A stretch of DNA of 64,000 nucleotides from Pseudomonas kermanshahensis. GTDB taxonomy: Bacteria; Pseudomonadota; Gammaproteobacteria; Pseudomonadales; Pseudomonadaceae. Where the stretch lies: assembly GCF_014269205.2 (NCBI RefSeq), contig NZ_JABWRY020000001.1:2170001-2234000 (forward strand), read 5' to 3'. The notes under the pieces were generated by a model. That model made no database searches. It was given only the letters and a program-made list of their open reading frames with translations, and was not told the DNA's origin. This document shows, one piece after another, positions 54,774-63,531 of this stretch (position 1 is its first letter; each line of letters starts with the position of its first letter). Both the position numbers and the translations under genes were made by a program.

Positions 54774-56177
54774 TCAGCGGTTCATCGGTGCGACGAAGCG
54801 GCTTTGTGCCACGCTGCGCACGGCAGGTTCGTCACTGTCCTGCACTTCGAAACTCAAGGTTTGCGAACTGCTGGTTGGGCGTTCTGCAAGCATCGCCACC
54901 GAGACCGGCAGTTCGCTCATTTCGCCAGCCGGGATGATGAACTCTGTTTTGCCCTGCAGGGTGAAGCCGTCAGCGTCCAGCAGGCGTAGGTGATAACGTT
55001 GGGTGCTTTCAGTCTTGTTGATGACCTTGAGCAGGTAGATGTTCTCGATTTGGCCTTGGGCGTTCTCGCGGAACAGGCCGCGGTCCTTGATCACGTCCAG
55101 CGACACCATCGGGCGCTGTTGCAAGGCAACTACCAACGCGCCGATCATCACCACCAGTGCCGCGGCGTAGCCCAACAGGCGCGGGCGCAGCCAGTGGGTG
55201 GTGCCGCCCTGCAGGCTGTGTTCAGACTTGTAACCGATCAGGCCGCGGGCATACCCCATCTTGTCCATGACCCCGTCACAGGCGTCGATGCAGGCCGCGC
55301 AGCCAATGCAGGCCATTTGCAGGCCATCGCGGATGTCGATGCCGGTGGGGCAGACCTGCACGCACATCGTGCAGTCGATGCAGTCGCCCAGGCCTTGGGC
55401 GTGGGCGTCGCTGCCTTTCTTGCGTGGGCCACGGGTTTCGCCGCGGCGCGGGTCGTAGGCCACCGCCAGGGTGTCCTTGTCGAACATCACGCTTTGGAAG
55501 CGGGCATAGGGGCACATGTGCAGGCACACTGCCTCGCGCAGCAAGCCGGCATTGATGTAAGTGGCGGCAGTGAAGAACAACACCCAAAACAGCGCGACGC
55601 CACCCAACTGCAAGGTCAACAGTTCTGCCGCCAGGGGCCGTATCGGGGTGAAGTAGCCGACGAAGGTCAGCCCGGTGAGCAAGCCGATGGCCAGCCACAG
55701 GCTGTGCTTGAGCGCCCGGCGGGCCAGTTTTTCCAGGCTCCAGGGGGCAGCGGCAAGCTTGATGCGCTGGTTGCGGTCACCCTCGCTGACCTTTTCGCAC
55801 CACATGAACAACCAGGTCCAGGTACTTTGTGGGCAACTGTACCCGCACCACACGCGGCCGGCGTAGACCGTGATGGCGAACAGGCCAAAGGCGCAGATGA
55901 TCAACAGCGCAGACAGCAGGATGAAATCCTGCGGCCAGAACGTTGCGCCGAAGATGTGGAACTTGCTGCTGCCCAAGTCCCAGAGCACTGCCTGGCGGCC
56001 GTTCCAGGTAAGCCAGGCAGTGCCAAAGAACAGTGCGAACAAGGCCCCCGCGAAACCGATCCGCAGGTTGCGGTACAGCCCGGTGAAACTGCGGGTGTGA
56101 AGGCCGCTGTCAACGTGGCGTTTGGCGGCTGAACTTGCGGGCGCGGCGATCTCGGTAAAGGGGATTCTATCGTTCAT
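54774..56177 (-). CDS. ccoG: CcoG (RdxA/FixG) cytochrome oxidase copper-maturation ferredoxin protein
   Basis: A 467-residue membrane iron-sulfur protein required for assembly of cbb3-type oxidases, where it reduces Cu(II) to Cu(I). About five membrane helices; polyferredoxin motifs 'CIDCTMCVQVCPTG' and 'CIGCAACIDACDGV' around residues 265-310 (two 4Fe-4S clusters), a 'WCGYSCPQSTW' motif near residue 110, and the C-terminal Ig-like domain (~350-467). Normally it follows ccoNOQP, but here it stands alone. No Anr box of the TTGAT-N4-ATCAA type is evident in the upstream 120 nt. Confidence 0.95.
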   Translation of the reverse strand: MNDRIPFTEIAAPASSAAKRHVDSGLHTRSFTGLYRNLRIGFAGALFALFFGTAWLTWNGRQAVLWDLGSSKFHIFGATFWPQDFILLSALLIICAFGLFAITVYAGRVWCGYSCPQSTWTWLFMWCEKVSEGDRNQRIKLAAAPWSLEKLARRALKHSLWLAIGLLTGLTFVGYFTPIRPLAAELLTLQLGGVALFWVLFFTAATYINAGLLREAVCLHMCPYARFQSVMFDKDTLAVAYDPRRGETRGPRKKGSDAHAQGLGDCIDCTMCVQVCPTGIDIRDGLQMACIGCAACIDACDGVMDKMGYARGLIGYKSEHSLQGGTTHWLRPRLLGYAAALVVMIGALVVALQQRPMVSLDVIKDRGLFRENAQGQIENIYLLKVINKTESTQRYHLRLLDADGFTLQGKTEFIIPAGEMSELPVSVAMLAERPTSSSQTLSFEVQDSDEPAVRSVAQSRFVAPMNR

Positions 56178-56298
56178 GGCTCGGTGCTCATCAGGCCTCG
56201 ATCAGGCATGAGCACTATGGCCCCCGAGCTGTTATCAGCACAGGCTCAGGTTTGGCGATAAAAACCGTATCAGATGATCAGCAAAACCACGCCAGGCC

Positions 56299-56538
56299 TT
56301 AGATTACCGAGCCTGGCACGCTGGTCTTCAGATGCCTGCGGCTATCCACCGCACCCGCTACGGTGAGGGCATCAGCTTCTGCTTCGGTGATCGGCACCCG
56401 TTCCCCCGCCAGCACCGCCACCGACATGCGCAGCTGTTCATCGGTGATGATTTCAATGGCAGGGCCATCGCCTTCGAGGTGCACATGGTCGCCGATGAGC
56501 GTGCAACGGCGGGTGCTTTCGTCGATTTCAACCGGCAT
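56299..56538 (-). CDS. DUF3203 family small protein
   Basis: A 79-residue protein matching the Pseudomonas DUF3203 family: 'MPVEIDESTRRCTLIGD' start, then 'ITDEQLRMSVAVLAGERVPI' and 'EAEADALTVAGAVDSRRHL'. No known function. It has no signal peptide and reads as a small soluble protein. The start at 56538 has AGAGGA 8 nt upstream; the longer frame is unsupported. It diverges from the mgtC-like gene. Confidence 0.78.
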   Translation of the reverse strand: MPVEIDESTRRCTLIGDHVHLEGDGPAIEIITDEQLRMSVAVLAGERVPITEAEADALTVAGAVDSRRHLKTSVPGSVI

Positions 56539-56692
56539 GGGAATGTCCTCTTGGTGGCGGTTACAGCTGTGACCACTGTGCAGAGGTGGTTGCTGCATCG
56601 ATCCGCTGGGCGGGATGTATCGCACTTGCTGGCGCTGCGCGAGTCAACTCTCACAGAGGCAGCCCCAGCGCATTTTGATCAGGAGCGTCACG

Positions 56693-57223
56693 ATGAACCC
56701 TTGGTGGCATCCGATTTGGCAAACCATTCAGGCCGAGTTCGCCGACCTCGGCGACGAGCGCGAAGTCACGCGGGTGCTGGTGCGCCTGCTGATGGCGGCC
56801 GTGCTGGGTGCGGTGCTGGGTTTCGAGCGTGAGCACAAAGGCAAGTCTGCCGGCGTGCGCACCCACATGCTGGTCTCACTGGGCGCTGCGCTGTTCGTGT
56901 TGGCGCCAAGCATGGCCGGGGCCGACGAGCAGGCGCTAAGCCGGGTGATCCAGGGCATTGTCGCCGGGATCGGTTTTCTGGGGGCGGGTACCATTCTCAA
57001 GGGTAACGGCCAGGACGCCAGCCATGTGAAAGGGCTGACTACCGCAGCAGGGCTGTGGATGACTGCCGCGATCGGTACGGCCGCCGGCATGGGGCGCGAA
57101 GCCACGGCATTGATCAGCACGGTGCTGGCACTGTTGGTGCTGGGCACGATGCCTATGTTGGTGGACAAGGTCGAGAAACAGGATGAGGAGAAACAGAGCG
57201 AGGAGGAGGGCAGGAAGCACTGA
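56693..57223 (+). CDS. MgtC/SapB family membrane protein
   Basis: A 176-residue inner-membrane protein of the MgtC/SapB family. 'LLMAAVLGAVLGFEREHKGKSAG' (in two parts), 'GVRTHMLVSLGAALFVL', 'VIQGIVAGIGFLGAGTIL' and 'GLTTAAGLWMTAAIGTAAGMG' are family hallmarks; the C-terminus is a charged Glu/Lys tail without the ACT-like domain of full-length MgtC. Linked to Mg2+ homeostasis or ATP synthase control in relatives. ATG at 56693 has AGGAG 7 nt upstream. crcY lies just downstream, on the opposite strand. Confidence 0.9.
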   Translation: MNPWWHPIWQTIQAEFADLGDEREVTRVLVRLLMAAVLGAVLGFEREHKGKSAGVRTHMLVSLGAALFVLAPSMAGADEQALSRVIQGIVAGIGFLGAGTILKGNGQDASHVKGLTTAAGLWMTAAIGTAAGMGREATALISTVLALLVLGTMPMLVDKVEKQDEEKQSEEEGRKH

Positions 57224-57571
57224 GGGGAGCCGAAGCTCCCCCCAAAGCGTTGTTGCCTGCTCTTTTTATTATTGAAGACGGCCTTTTGTTGTTTTTGTCA
57301 GCCAGTCTTTGTGTCGCGGGCGACCCCCATGCGGGGTCAAGAACAAACGTATTTTTTTGAGCGCTGACCTGCTTTCATCCTGACTGATCCGATGCTGACT
57401 GCCGCTACCTTGAGGTAGTTTTATTGTTCTGTGTCAGACCGCGGGGCGTACCCCTGAAAAGCGTGTCTACTCCAAAAAAATCTGCTTGCTACGCCTCTGC
57501 CGTGTTGTTCTTGTTATGTCAGAGCCGTTACCTGTTGTTTTTATTGGGTGTCACATTTTTATTGTTCTTGT
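57221..57571 (-). ncRNA. crcY: CrcY-like small RNA (Hfq/Crc-sequestering)
   Basis: An untranslated minus-strand RNA of about 350 nt in the 529-nt mgtC-mvaB gap. Read on the minus strand it is studded with A-rich AANAANAA-type motifs, such as ACAAGAACAA, AAAAACAA, AACAAGAACAA, AACAATAA, ACAAAAACAACAAAA and AATAATAAAAA (plus-strand TTNTTNTT at 57505-57515, 57535-57542, 57562-57569, 57421-57428, 57284-57298, 57264-57273). Such RNAs titrate Hfq/Crc and relieve catabolite repression. A sigma-54 promoter lies 11 nt upstream, which fits CbrB control. In P. putida, crcY lies between an HMG-CoA lyase and an MgtC gene, as here. Ends are estimated from promoter and hairpin. ORFs in the gap are spurious. 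Confidence 0.82.
57224..57241 (-). terminator. Hairpin at the crcY/mgtC 3' ends
   Basis: GGGGAGC-CGAA-GCTCCCC on the plus strand; on the minus strand it reads as a 7-bp stem capped by a stable UUCG tetraloop, the usual intrinsic-terminator form. The following T-tract is weak. It serves crcY and may also end mgtC transcripts. Confidence 0.6.
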
Positions 57572-57581
57572 ACCAAAGATA

Positions 57582-57599
57582 TAGCATGGCCCGTGCCAA
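57582..57599 (-). promoter_or_regulatory. Sigma-54 promoter of crcY
   Basis: On the minus strand TTGGCACGGGCCATGCTA matches the -24/-12 consensus (TGGCACG-N4-TTGC), with the GG and GC doublets exactly 10 nt apart. Transcription would start about 12 nt downstream at ~57571, where the A-rich motif ACAAGAACAA begins. Confidence 0.85.
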
Positions 57600-57680
57600 C
57601 TTTTTCAAATCCTTTAAAATCAAGCACTTAGGTGTTTTGGTGGAAAACGCTCGACCTGAAATTTTGTCGATTTGTTTCCC

Positions 57681-57721
57681 TGTTACCCGATTTTTTGCTG
57701 CGAAACGTGGGGGAGGTAACA
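57681..57721. promoter_or_regulatory. Inverted repeat upstream of crcY, candidate CbrB activator site
   Basis: TGTTAC (57681-57686) and GTAACA (57716-57721) form a 6-nt inverted repeat with a 29-nt spacer, about 110-150 nt upstream of the predicted crcY start, the distance expected for an enhancer-binding activator such as CbrB. Function is inferred from position and from the GTAACA-type motifs associated with CbrB. Confidence 0.5.
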
Positions 57722-57752
57722 CTCCACCCACATTCATGTGACACCCGTGTGA

Positions 57753-58652
57753 CTAGTGCGCGCTGCGTGCGCGCGCCACTCGCGACCCATTGGCGCGGCC
57801 CAGCACCGTGCTGATGCGTTGCCCTGCGGCGATCAGGCGGTCCAGGTCGATGCCCGTCTCGATGCCCAGCCCCTGTAGCAGGTACACCACGTCTTCGGTT
57901 GCGATATTGCCGGTGGCGCCCTTGGCATAGGGGCAGCCACCCAGCCCGGCCACCGAGCTGTCGAACACATTGATACCTTCAAGCAGGCTGGCATAGACGT
58001 TGGCCAAGGCCTGGCCATAGGTGTCGTGGAAGTGCCCGGCCAACTGCTGGCGCGGCACCTGGGCCGACACCACGTCGAACAGCCGGCGGGTATCGCCTGC
58101 AGTGCCGGTACCGATGGTGTCGCCCAGCGATACCTCGTAGCAGCCCATGTCATGCAGGGCGCGGGCGACCGGGGCGACCTGTTCGGCGCTGACCTTGCCT
58201 TCATAAGGGCAGCCCAAGACGCACGACACATAGCCACGCACGCGCACGCCGTGGCTGCGCGCAGCCTCCATGATCGGCTCGAAGCGCTTGAGGCTGTCGC
58301 TGATCGAGCAGTTGATGTTGCGCTGCGAGAACGCCTCGGACGCTGCGGCAAACACCGCCACCTCTTTCACCCCGGCAGCCAGCGCATCTTCGAAGCCGCG
58401 CAGGTTCGGCGCCAAGGCGGCATAGGTAACACCGGGGCGCTGCACGATGCCTGCGAACACCTCTGCGGAACCAGCCATCTGCGGTACCCACTTGGGCGAG
58501 ACAAAGCTGCCGACTTCGATGTAGGCAAGGCCTGCTTCGGTAAGGTCGTCAACCAGGCGCACCTTGTCGGCGACGCTGATGGGCTGAGCTTCGTTCTGCA
58601 GACCGTCGCGGGGGCCTACTTCGACCAGACGGACTTCTTTAGGCAAGGGCAT
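57753..58652 (-). CDS. mvaB: Hydroxymethylglutaryl-CoA lyase
   Basis: A 299-residue TIM-barrel lyase that splits HMG-CoA into acetyl-CoA and acetoacetate, ending leucine and isoprenoid-unit catabolism. Motifs: 'VEVGPRDGLQNE' (residues ~10-21, catalytic Arg, Asp and Glu), 'GHFHDTYGQALANVYAS' (metal-binding His) and 'GLGGCPYAKGATGN' (catalytic Cys loop). ATG at 58652 has AGGAAA 8 nt upstream. It lies 20 nt after a MerR gene on the same strand and is followed by crcY; the liu genes that usually accompany it are not in the window. Confidence 0.95.
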   Translation of the reverse strand: MPLPKEVRLVEVGPRDGLQNEAQPISVADKVRLVDDLTEAGLAYIEVGSFVSPKWVPQMAGSAEVFAGIVQRPGVTYAALAPNLRGFEDALAAGVKEVAVFAAASEAFSQRNINCSISDSLKRFEPIMEAARSHGVRVRGYVSCVLGCPYEGKVSAEQVAPVARALHDMGCYEVSLGDTIGTGTAGDTRRLFDVVSAQVPRQQLAGHFHDTYGQALANVYASLLEGINVFDSSVAGLGGCPYAKGATGNIATEDVVYLLQGLGIETGIDLDRLIAAGQRISTVLGRANGSRVARARSAH

Positions 58653-58672
58653 GGCGGGTTTCCTGTGGCGGG

Positions 58673-59071
58673 TCAACGGTTGTCTTTATTGTTCAAGGTC
58701 GCGGCAAGGGCCTGCTCGCAGCGCTCCTGGGCGGTGTCGAGCTCCAGTTGCATCTGGTGGATGTCGAGCATCTGCTGCTCCAACTGGGCACGTCGTTCGG
58801 CGATTTTCACCAGCATGCTGTTGAGCTGTTTCAGGTTGCCGCTGGTGGGGTCATACAGCTCGATCAGTTCACGGCATTCGGCGAGGGAAAAACCAATGCG
58901 CTTGCCGCGCAGGATGAGCTTCAGGCTGACTTTGTCACGCGCCGAGTAGATGCGTTCCAGGCCACGTCGCTCGGGGCTCAGCAAGCCCTGTTCCTCGTAG
59001 AAGCGGATGGCACGGGTGGTGATGTCCAGCTCGCGGGACAGGTCGGAGATGCTGTAGGTCTGCAGGCTCAT
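58673..59071 (-). CDS. MerR-family regulator (LiuR-like)
   Basis: A 132-residue MerR protein: helix-turn-helix ('YSISDLSRELDITTRAIRFYEEQ', in two pieces), 'LLSPERRGLERIYSARD' wing and a long dimerisation helix (~80-125). Effector-domain length and the absence of metal-binding Cys match LiuR-type regulators of branched-chain amino-acid and acyclic-terpene catabolism. It is cotranscribed with mvaB, which supports that role. Confidence 0.88.
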   Translation of the reverse strand: MSLQTYSISDLSRELDITTRAIRFYEEQGLLSPERRGLERIYSARDKVSLKLILRGKRIGFSLAECRELIELYDPTSGNLKQLNSMLVKIAERRAQLEQQMLDIHQMQLELDTAQERCEQALAATLNNKDNR

Positions 59072-59138
59072 GCGGGGGCTCGGCGTGGGGTATGGGGCTA
59101 TCCTGAATGCAGGTTGACGTTTACGTCAAGCAGGGGCG

Positions 59139-60017
59139 CTATTCAGGCACCCCCACCCGGCGATAGCCATTGGGCGTCTGCCCGCTCAGCCGCTTGAAAA
59201 ACCGCGCGAAGTAGGTGGGGTCGGTAAACCCGAGACTATCCGACAATTGCCCAATGCTCATGCGCGTATAAAGAAGGTTGCGCCGCGCCTCCAGCAGCAG
59301 CCGCTGATGCACCACCTGCAAAGCCGTTTGCCCGCTCAGTGCCCGGCACAGCTGGTTGAGCTGCAGGCTCGAGACGTTCAGGCGCGCGGCGAAGTCCTCC
59401 ACGGACAAATGCTCGCGGTAATGCGCCTCGACCAGGCGCAGGTATTGCCCGAGCAACTGCCGGTCCCGTTCGTCACGGTTACGGGGCGCCTGGCCCAGTT
59501 GCTGCCGGCGGCTGATCCAGACCATCAACGCGGTCACCAGCGCCTGCAGCATCGTCGCCCGTGCCGGGGCATTGCCCTGGTATTCCTGCTGCAGTGTGTC
59601 GATCAGGCTGCGTAAACGCTGGCGGTCCTTGCCCAACGCATAGCACGCCGGCGTGGCCAGCATGCCCACGGGCGCGCCCAGTTGCTGTTCCAGTTCGGCC
59701 ACCAGCGCGGTGCCGAAGGTCAGTACATGCCCCTGGATGTCGGCACTGAAGCGAAAGCCGTGCACGGTCAGTGGCGGTACCACCTGGATGGCGGCCTGGC
59801 TGATCGAGCTGCGGACACCTTCGATCTCCACCTCGGCCTGGCCACGCTGCACATACAGCAACTGGAACAGCTCGGCATGCTGGTGCGGCTTGATCTCCCA
59901 GTGGTGCAAGCGGCTGCGTGCCGGGATCGACTCGCAGTGCAACAGGTCGGTGCCAGGCCACGCCTGGTTTTCGCCGTACAGCTGGAACAACGGAATGCCG
60001 GGGAGGGTGGATTTCAT
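59139..60017 (-). CDS. pobC: AraC-family regulator of pobA
   Basis: A 292-residue AraC/XylS-type regulator: an N-terminal cupin-like effector domain (~residues 15-165, 'HQHAELFQLLYVQRGQAEVEI', in two parts) and the C-terminal double helix-turn-helix ('SVEDFAARLNVSSLQLNQLCR', 'SIGQLSDSLGFTDPTYFARFFKR', each in family position). Divergent from pobA across 172 nt, so it most likely activates pobA with 4-hydroxybenzoate; the symbol pobC rests on this context. Confidence 0.85.
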   Translation of the reverse strand: MKSTLPGIPLFQLYGENQAWPGTDLLHCESIPARSRLHHWEIKPHQHAELFQLLYVQRGQAEVEIEGVRSSISQAAIQVVPPLTVHGFRFSADIQGHVLTFGTALVAELEQQLGAPVGMLATPACYALGKDRQRLRSLIDTLQQEYQGNAPARATMLQALVTALMVWISRRQQLGQAPRNRDERDRQLLGQYLRLVEAHYREHLSVEDFAARLNVSSLQLNQLCRALSGQTALQVVHQRLLLEARRNLLYTRMSIGQLSDSLGFTDPTYFARFFKRLSGQTPNGYRRVGVPE

Positions 60018-60129
60018 GCGGTTTTGCCTGTCCGTTAATCGAACGTTTTTTGTAAAAGTGCAGGTTTTGCATGGAATAGCACACTTAACCGGCAGCCTTT
60101 GCCAGTAAAAATGCAGGTGTAAACCCTAA

Positions 60130-61377
<1,248 letters not shown>

Positions 61378-61409
61378 GGGTAGGGCTGGAGAATTTCAGC
61401 GCCTGCAAA

Positions 61410-61629
61410 ATCGAGCGCCGCCCGCGCGGTGCATCGCGAGCAACGCTCGCTCCTACGGTTGTTTCGGGCCAGTGAGTCCTATGGCATGGGCGCGCGCGCC
61501 CCTTGGTGCCCGCCTCGATATCGAGTTGGAAAAACAAGGCGGTCGCGCGCCGCCATCACAGGCATAATTGGCCCGAAACAAACGTAGGAGCGAGCGTTGC
61601 TCCGATGCGCCGCGCGGGCGGTGCTCGAT
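61410..61629. repeat. Long imperfect inverted repeat between pobA and ggt
   Basis: Arms 61410-61471 and 61569-61629, about 62 nt each with a handful of mismatches, share cores CGCGCGG and CAACGCTCGCTCCTACG. The 97-nt middle has smaller GC palindromes. It is another P. putida-type extragenic repeat of a different family from the REPs above. It fills most of the 278-nt gap and separates pobA from ggt. Confidence 0.85.
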
Positions 61630-61655
61630 CTCAAAAGCGAAATCAATCCATCGCC

Positions 61656-63461
61656 ATGCACTCAAGCCTCTCATCACGCCCCCGGCAACTGATTGCCGCC
61701 CTAAGCCTGGCCACCACCGCTGGCCCAGCCTGGGCCGACCAGGTACTACCCCCACCCCCAGAATTGCAGTCCGGCTACCGCAGCGCCTTGCAACCCGTCC
61801 ACGCCAGCCGGCACATGGCCGCAGCTGCCAACCCGCTGGCCAGCGAGGCGGGGCGTGCGATGCTGCGCGCCGGTGGCAGTGCCATCGATGCGGCGATCGC
61901 CATGCAGATGGTGCTCACCCTGGTCGAGCCGCAATCCAGTGGCATAGGTGGTGGGGCCTTCATCCTCTATTGGGACGGCAAGCGTGTGCAGGCGTTCGAC
62001 GGCCGTGAGGCAGCACCTGCAACGGCCACGGAATCACTCTTCCTGCAAGCCGACGGAACGCCGATGCCATTCAGGGCGGCGCAAATCGGTGGGCGTGCGG
62101 TCGGCGTTCCTGGCGTGCTGCGGGCGCTTAAACTGGCCCATGAACAGCATGGCAAGCTGGCGTGGCAGGATTTGTTCGCACCTGCGATAGCGCTGGCGCA
62201 AAAGGGCTTTCCAGTCTCTGAGCGTCTACACACCTTGCTGGCAGCTGACCCTTATGTCGCACGCTCACCCAGCATGGCCCGCTACTTCCTCGGCGAAAAC
62301 GGCAAGCCAGTGCCGGTCGGCACGTTGCTGCGCAACCCCGAGCTTGCGCAGACCCTGGCGCGCATCGCCGCGCAGGGGCCTGATGCGTTCTACACCGGTG
62401 AAGTGGCCGAAGCGATCGTTGCCCAGGTGCGTGGGCATGCCAATGCCGGGCAACTGTCATTGCAGGACCTGAGCCAGTACCGGGCGCGCGAGCGGGAGCC
62501 GGTCTGTGGCCCGTACAAACTGTGGCGTATCTGTGGCATGCCGCCGCCTTCTTCGGGCGGGGTCGCTGTACTGCAGACACTGGGCATCCTTGAAGCGCTA
62601 CAGCGCGCTTCGCCGCACTTTGACCTGGCGAAACTTGCGCCACGCGCAACGTCATCGCCCGCCGGCCTGGAGCCCACGCCGCTGGCGGTCCACGTGATCG
62701 CCGAGGCCGAACGCCTGGCCTATGCCGACCGTGCCCAATACCTGGCCGACAGCGACTACGTGCCGGTGCCGGTCAAAGCCCTCATCGACCCTGCCTACCT
62801 CGCTGGGCGTGCCGCCCAGATCGGCACCTACAGCATGAAGCGCGCCGGCCCCGGTACCCCGCAGGGCGCCGACCTGGCCATGGCCCCCGACCGTTCGCCG
62901 CTGCGTATTTCCACGTCGCACCTCTCTGCCGTGGACGACAGTGGCCAGGCCTTGGCCATGACCACGTCAGTGGAGGCGGCGTTCGGGGCGCATTTGATGG
63001 TCAAAGGTTTTTTGCTGAACAACCACCTGACCGATTTCTCGTTTCTGCCACAGGAGCAAGGTAAGCCCGTGGCGAACCGGGTCGAGCCGGGCAAGCGCCC
63101 CTTGTCGGCCATGGCGCCGACCTTGGTGTTTTCGCGGTCATCGGGTGAACTGGTGGCCAGCCTCGGTTCCCCCGGCGGCTCGCAGATCATCGGCTACGTG
63201 AACAAAGCGCTGGTCGGCCTGCTGGACTGGCAACTAAACCCGCAACAAGCCAGCAACCTGCCCAATTTCGGCAGTCGCAATGCCGGTACCGAGGTGGAAG
63301 CGGGGCTGACCAGCCCGGCGCTGATCCGGCAACTGGCGGCCTGGGGGCACGAGGTCACGCCCATGACCATGACCAGCGGCATGCAGATCATCCAGCGCAC
63401 TGGCGCTGGCTGGTCCGGGGGGGCTGACCCGCGACGCGAAGGCGCGGCACTCGGCGATTGA
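61656..63461 (+). CDS. ggt: Gamma-glutamyltransferase
   Basis: A 601-residue periplasmic Ntn-hydrolase that splits gamma-glutamyl bonds of glutathione and related peptides. Signal peptide (~1-30, 'IAALSLATTAGPAWA'), 'GIGGGAFILYWDGK' (oxyanion loop), 'MPPPSSGGVAVLQTLGIL', and the autocleavage nucleophile Thr420 in 'STSHLSAVDDSGQALAM', which generates the small subunit; 'GSPGGSQIIGYV' completes the site. The residue after the nucleophile is Ser instead of the usual Thr. Start ATG at 61656 follows a weak ribosome-binding site. Confidence 0.93.
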   Translation: MHSSLSSRPRQLIAALSLATTAGPAWADQVLPPPPELQSGYRSALQPVHASRHMAAAANPLASEAGRAMLRAGGSAIDAAIAMQMVLTLVEPQSSGIGGGAFILYWDGKRVQAFDGREAAPATATESLFLQADGTPMPFRAAQIGGRAVGVPGVLRALKLAHEQHGKLAWQDLFAPAIALAQKGFPVSERLHTLLAADPYVARSPSMARYFLGENGKPVPVGTLLRNPELAQTLARIAAQGPDAFYTGEVAEAIVAQVRGHANAGQLSLQDLSQYRAREREPVCGPYKLWRICGMPPPSSGGVAVLQTLGILEALQRASPHFDLAKLAPRATSSPAGLEPTPLAVHVIAEAERLAYADRAQYLADSDYVPVPVKALIDPAYLAGRAAQIGTYSMKRAGPGTPQGADLAMAPDRSPLRISTSHLSAVDDSGQALAMTTSVEAAFGAHLMVKGFLLNNHLTDFSFLPQEQGKPVANRVEPGKRPLSAMAPTLVFSRSSGELVASLGSPGGSQIIGYVNKALVGLLDWQLNPQQASNLPNFGSRNAGTEVEAGLTSPALIRQLAAWGHEVTPMTMTSGMQIIQRTGAGWSGGADPRREGAALGD

Positions 63462-63531
63462 GCAAGCGCGTTGCGGGGTATGAGGTGGCGTGATAGAACG
63501 CTACCTTGCCATTCAGAAGTTGAATACCCAG

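Noticed and set aside
56178..56298. Anr/FNR box upstream of ccoG
   Set aside because: No TTGAT-N4-ATCAA-like sequence was found in the 120-nt gap.
57424..57741. 105-codon plus-strand ORF in the mgtC-mvaB gap
   Set aside because: The region is explained by the minus-strand crcY RNA, its sigma-54 promoter and an activator repeat; the ORF's Phe/Leu runs come from the complement of the A-rich motifs.
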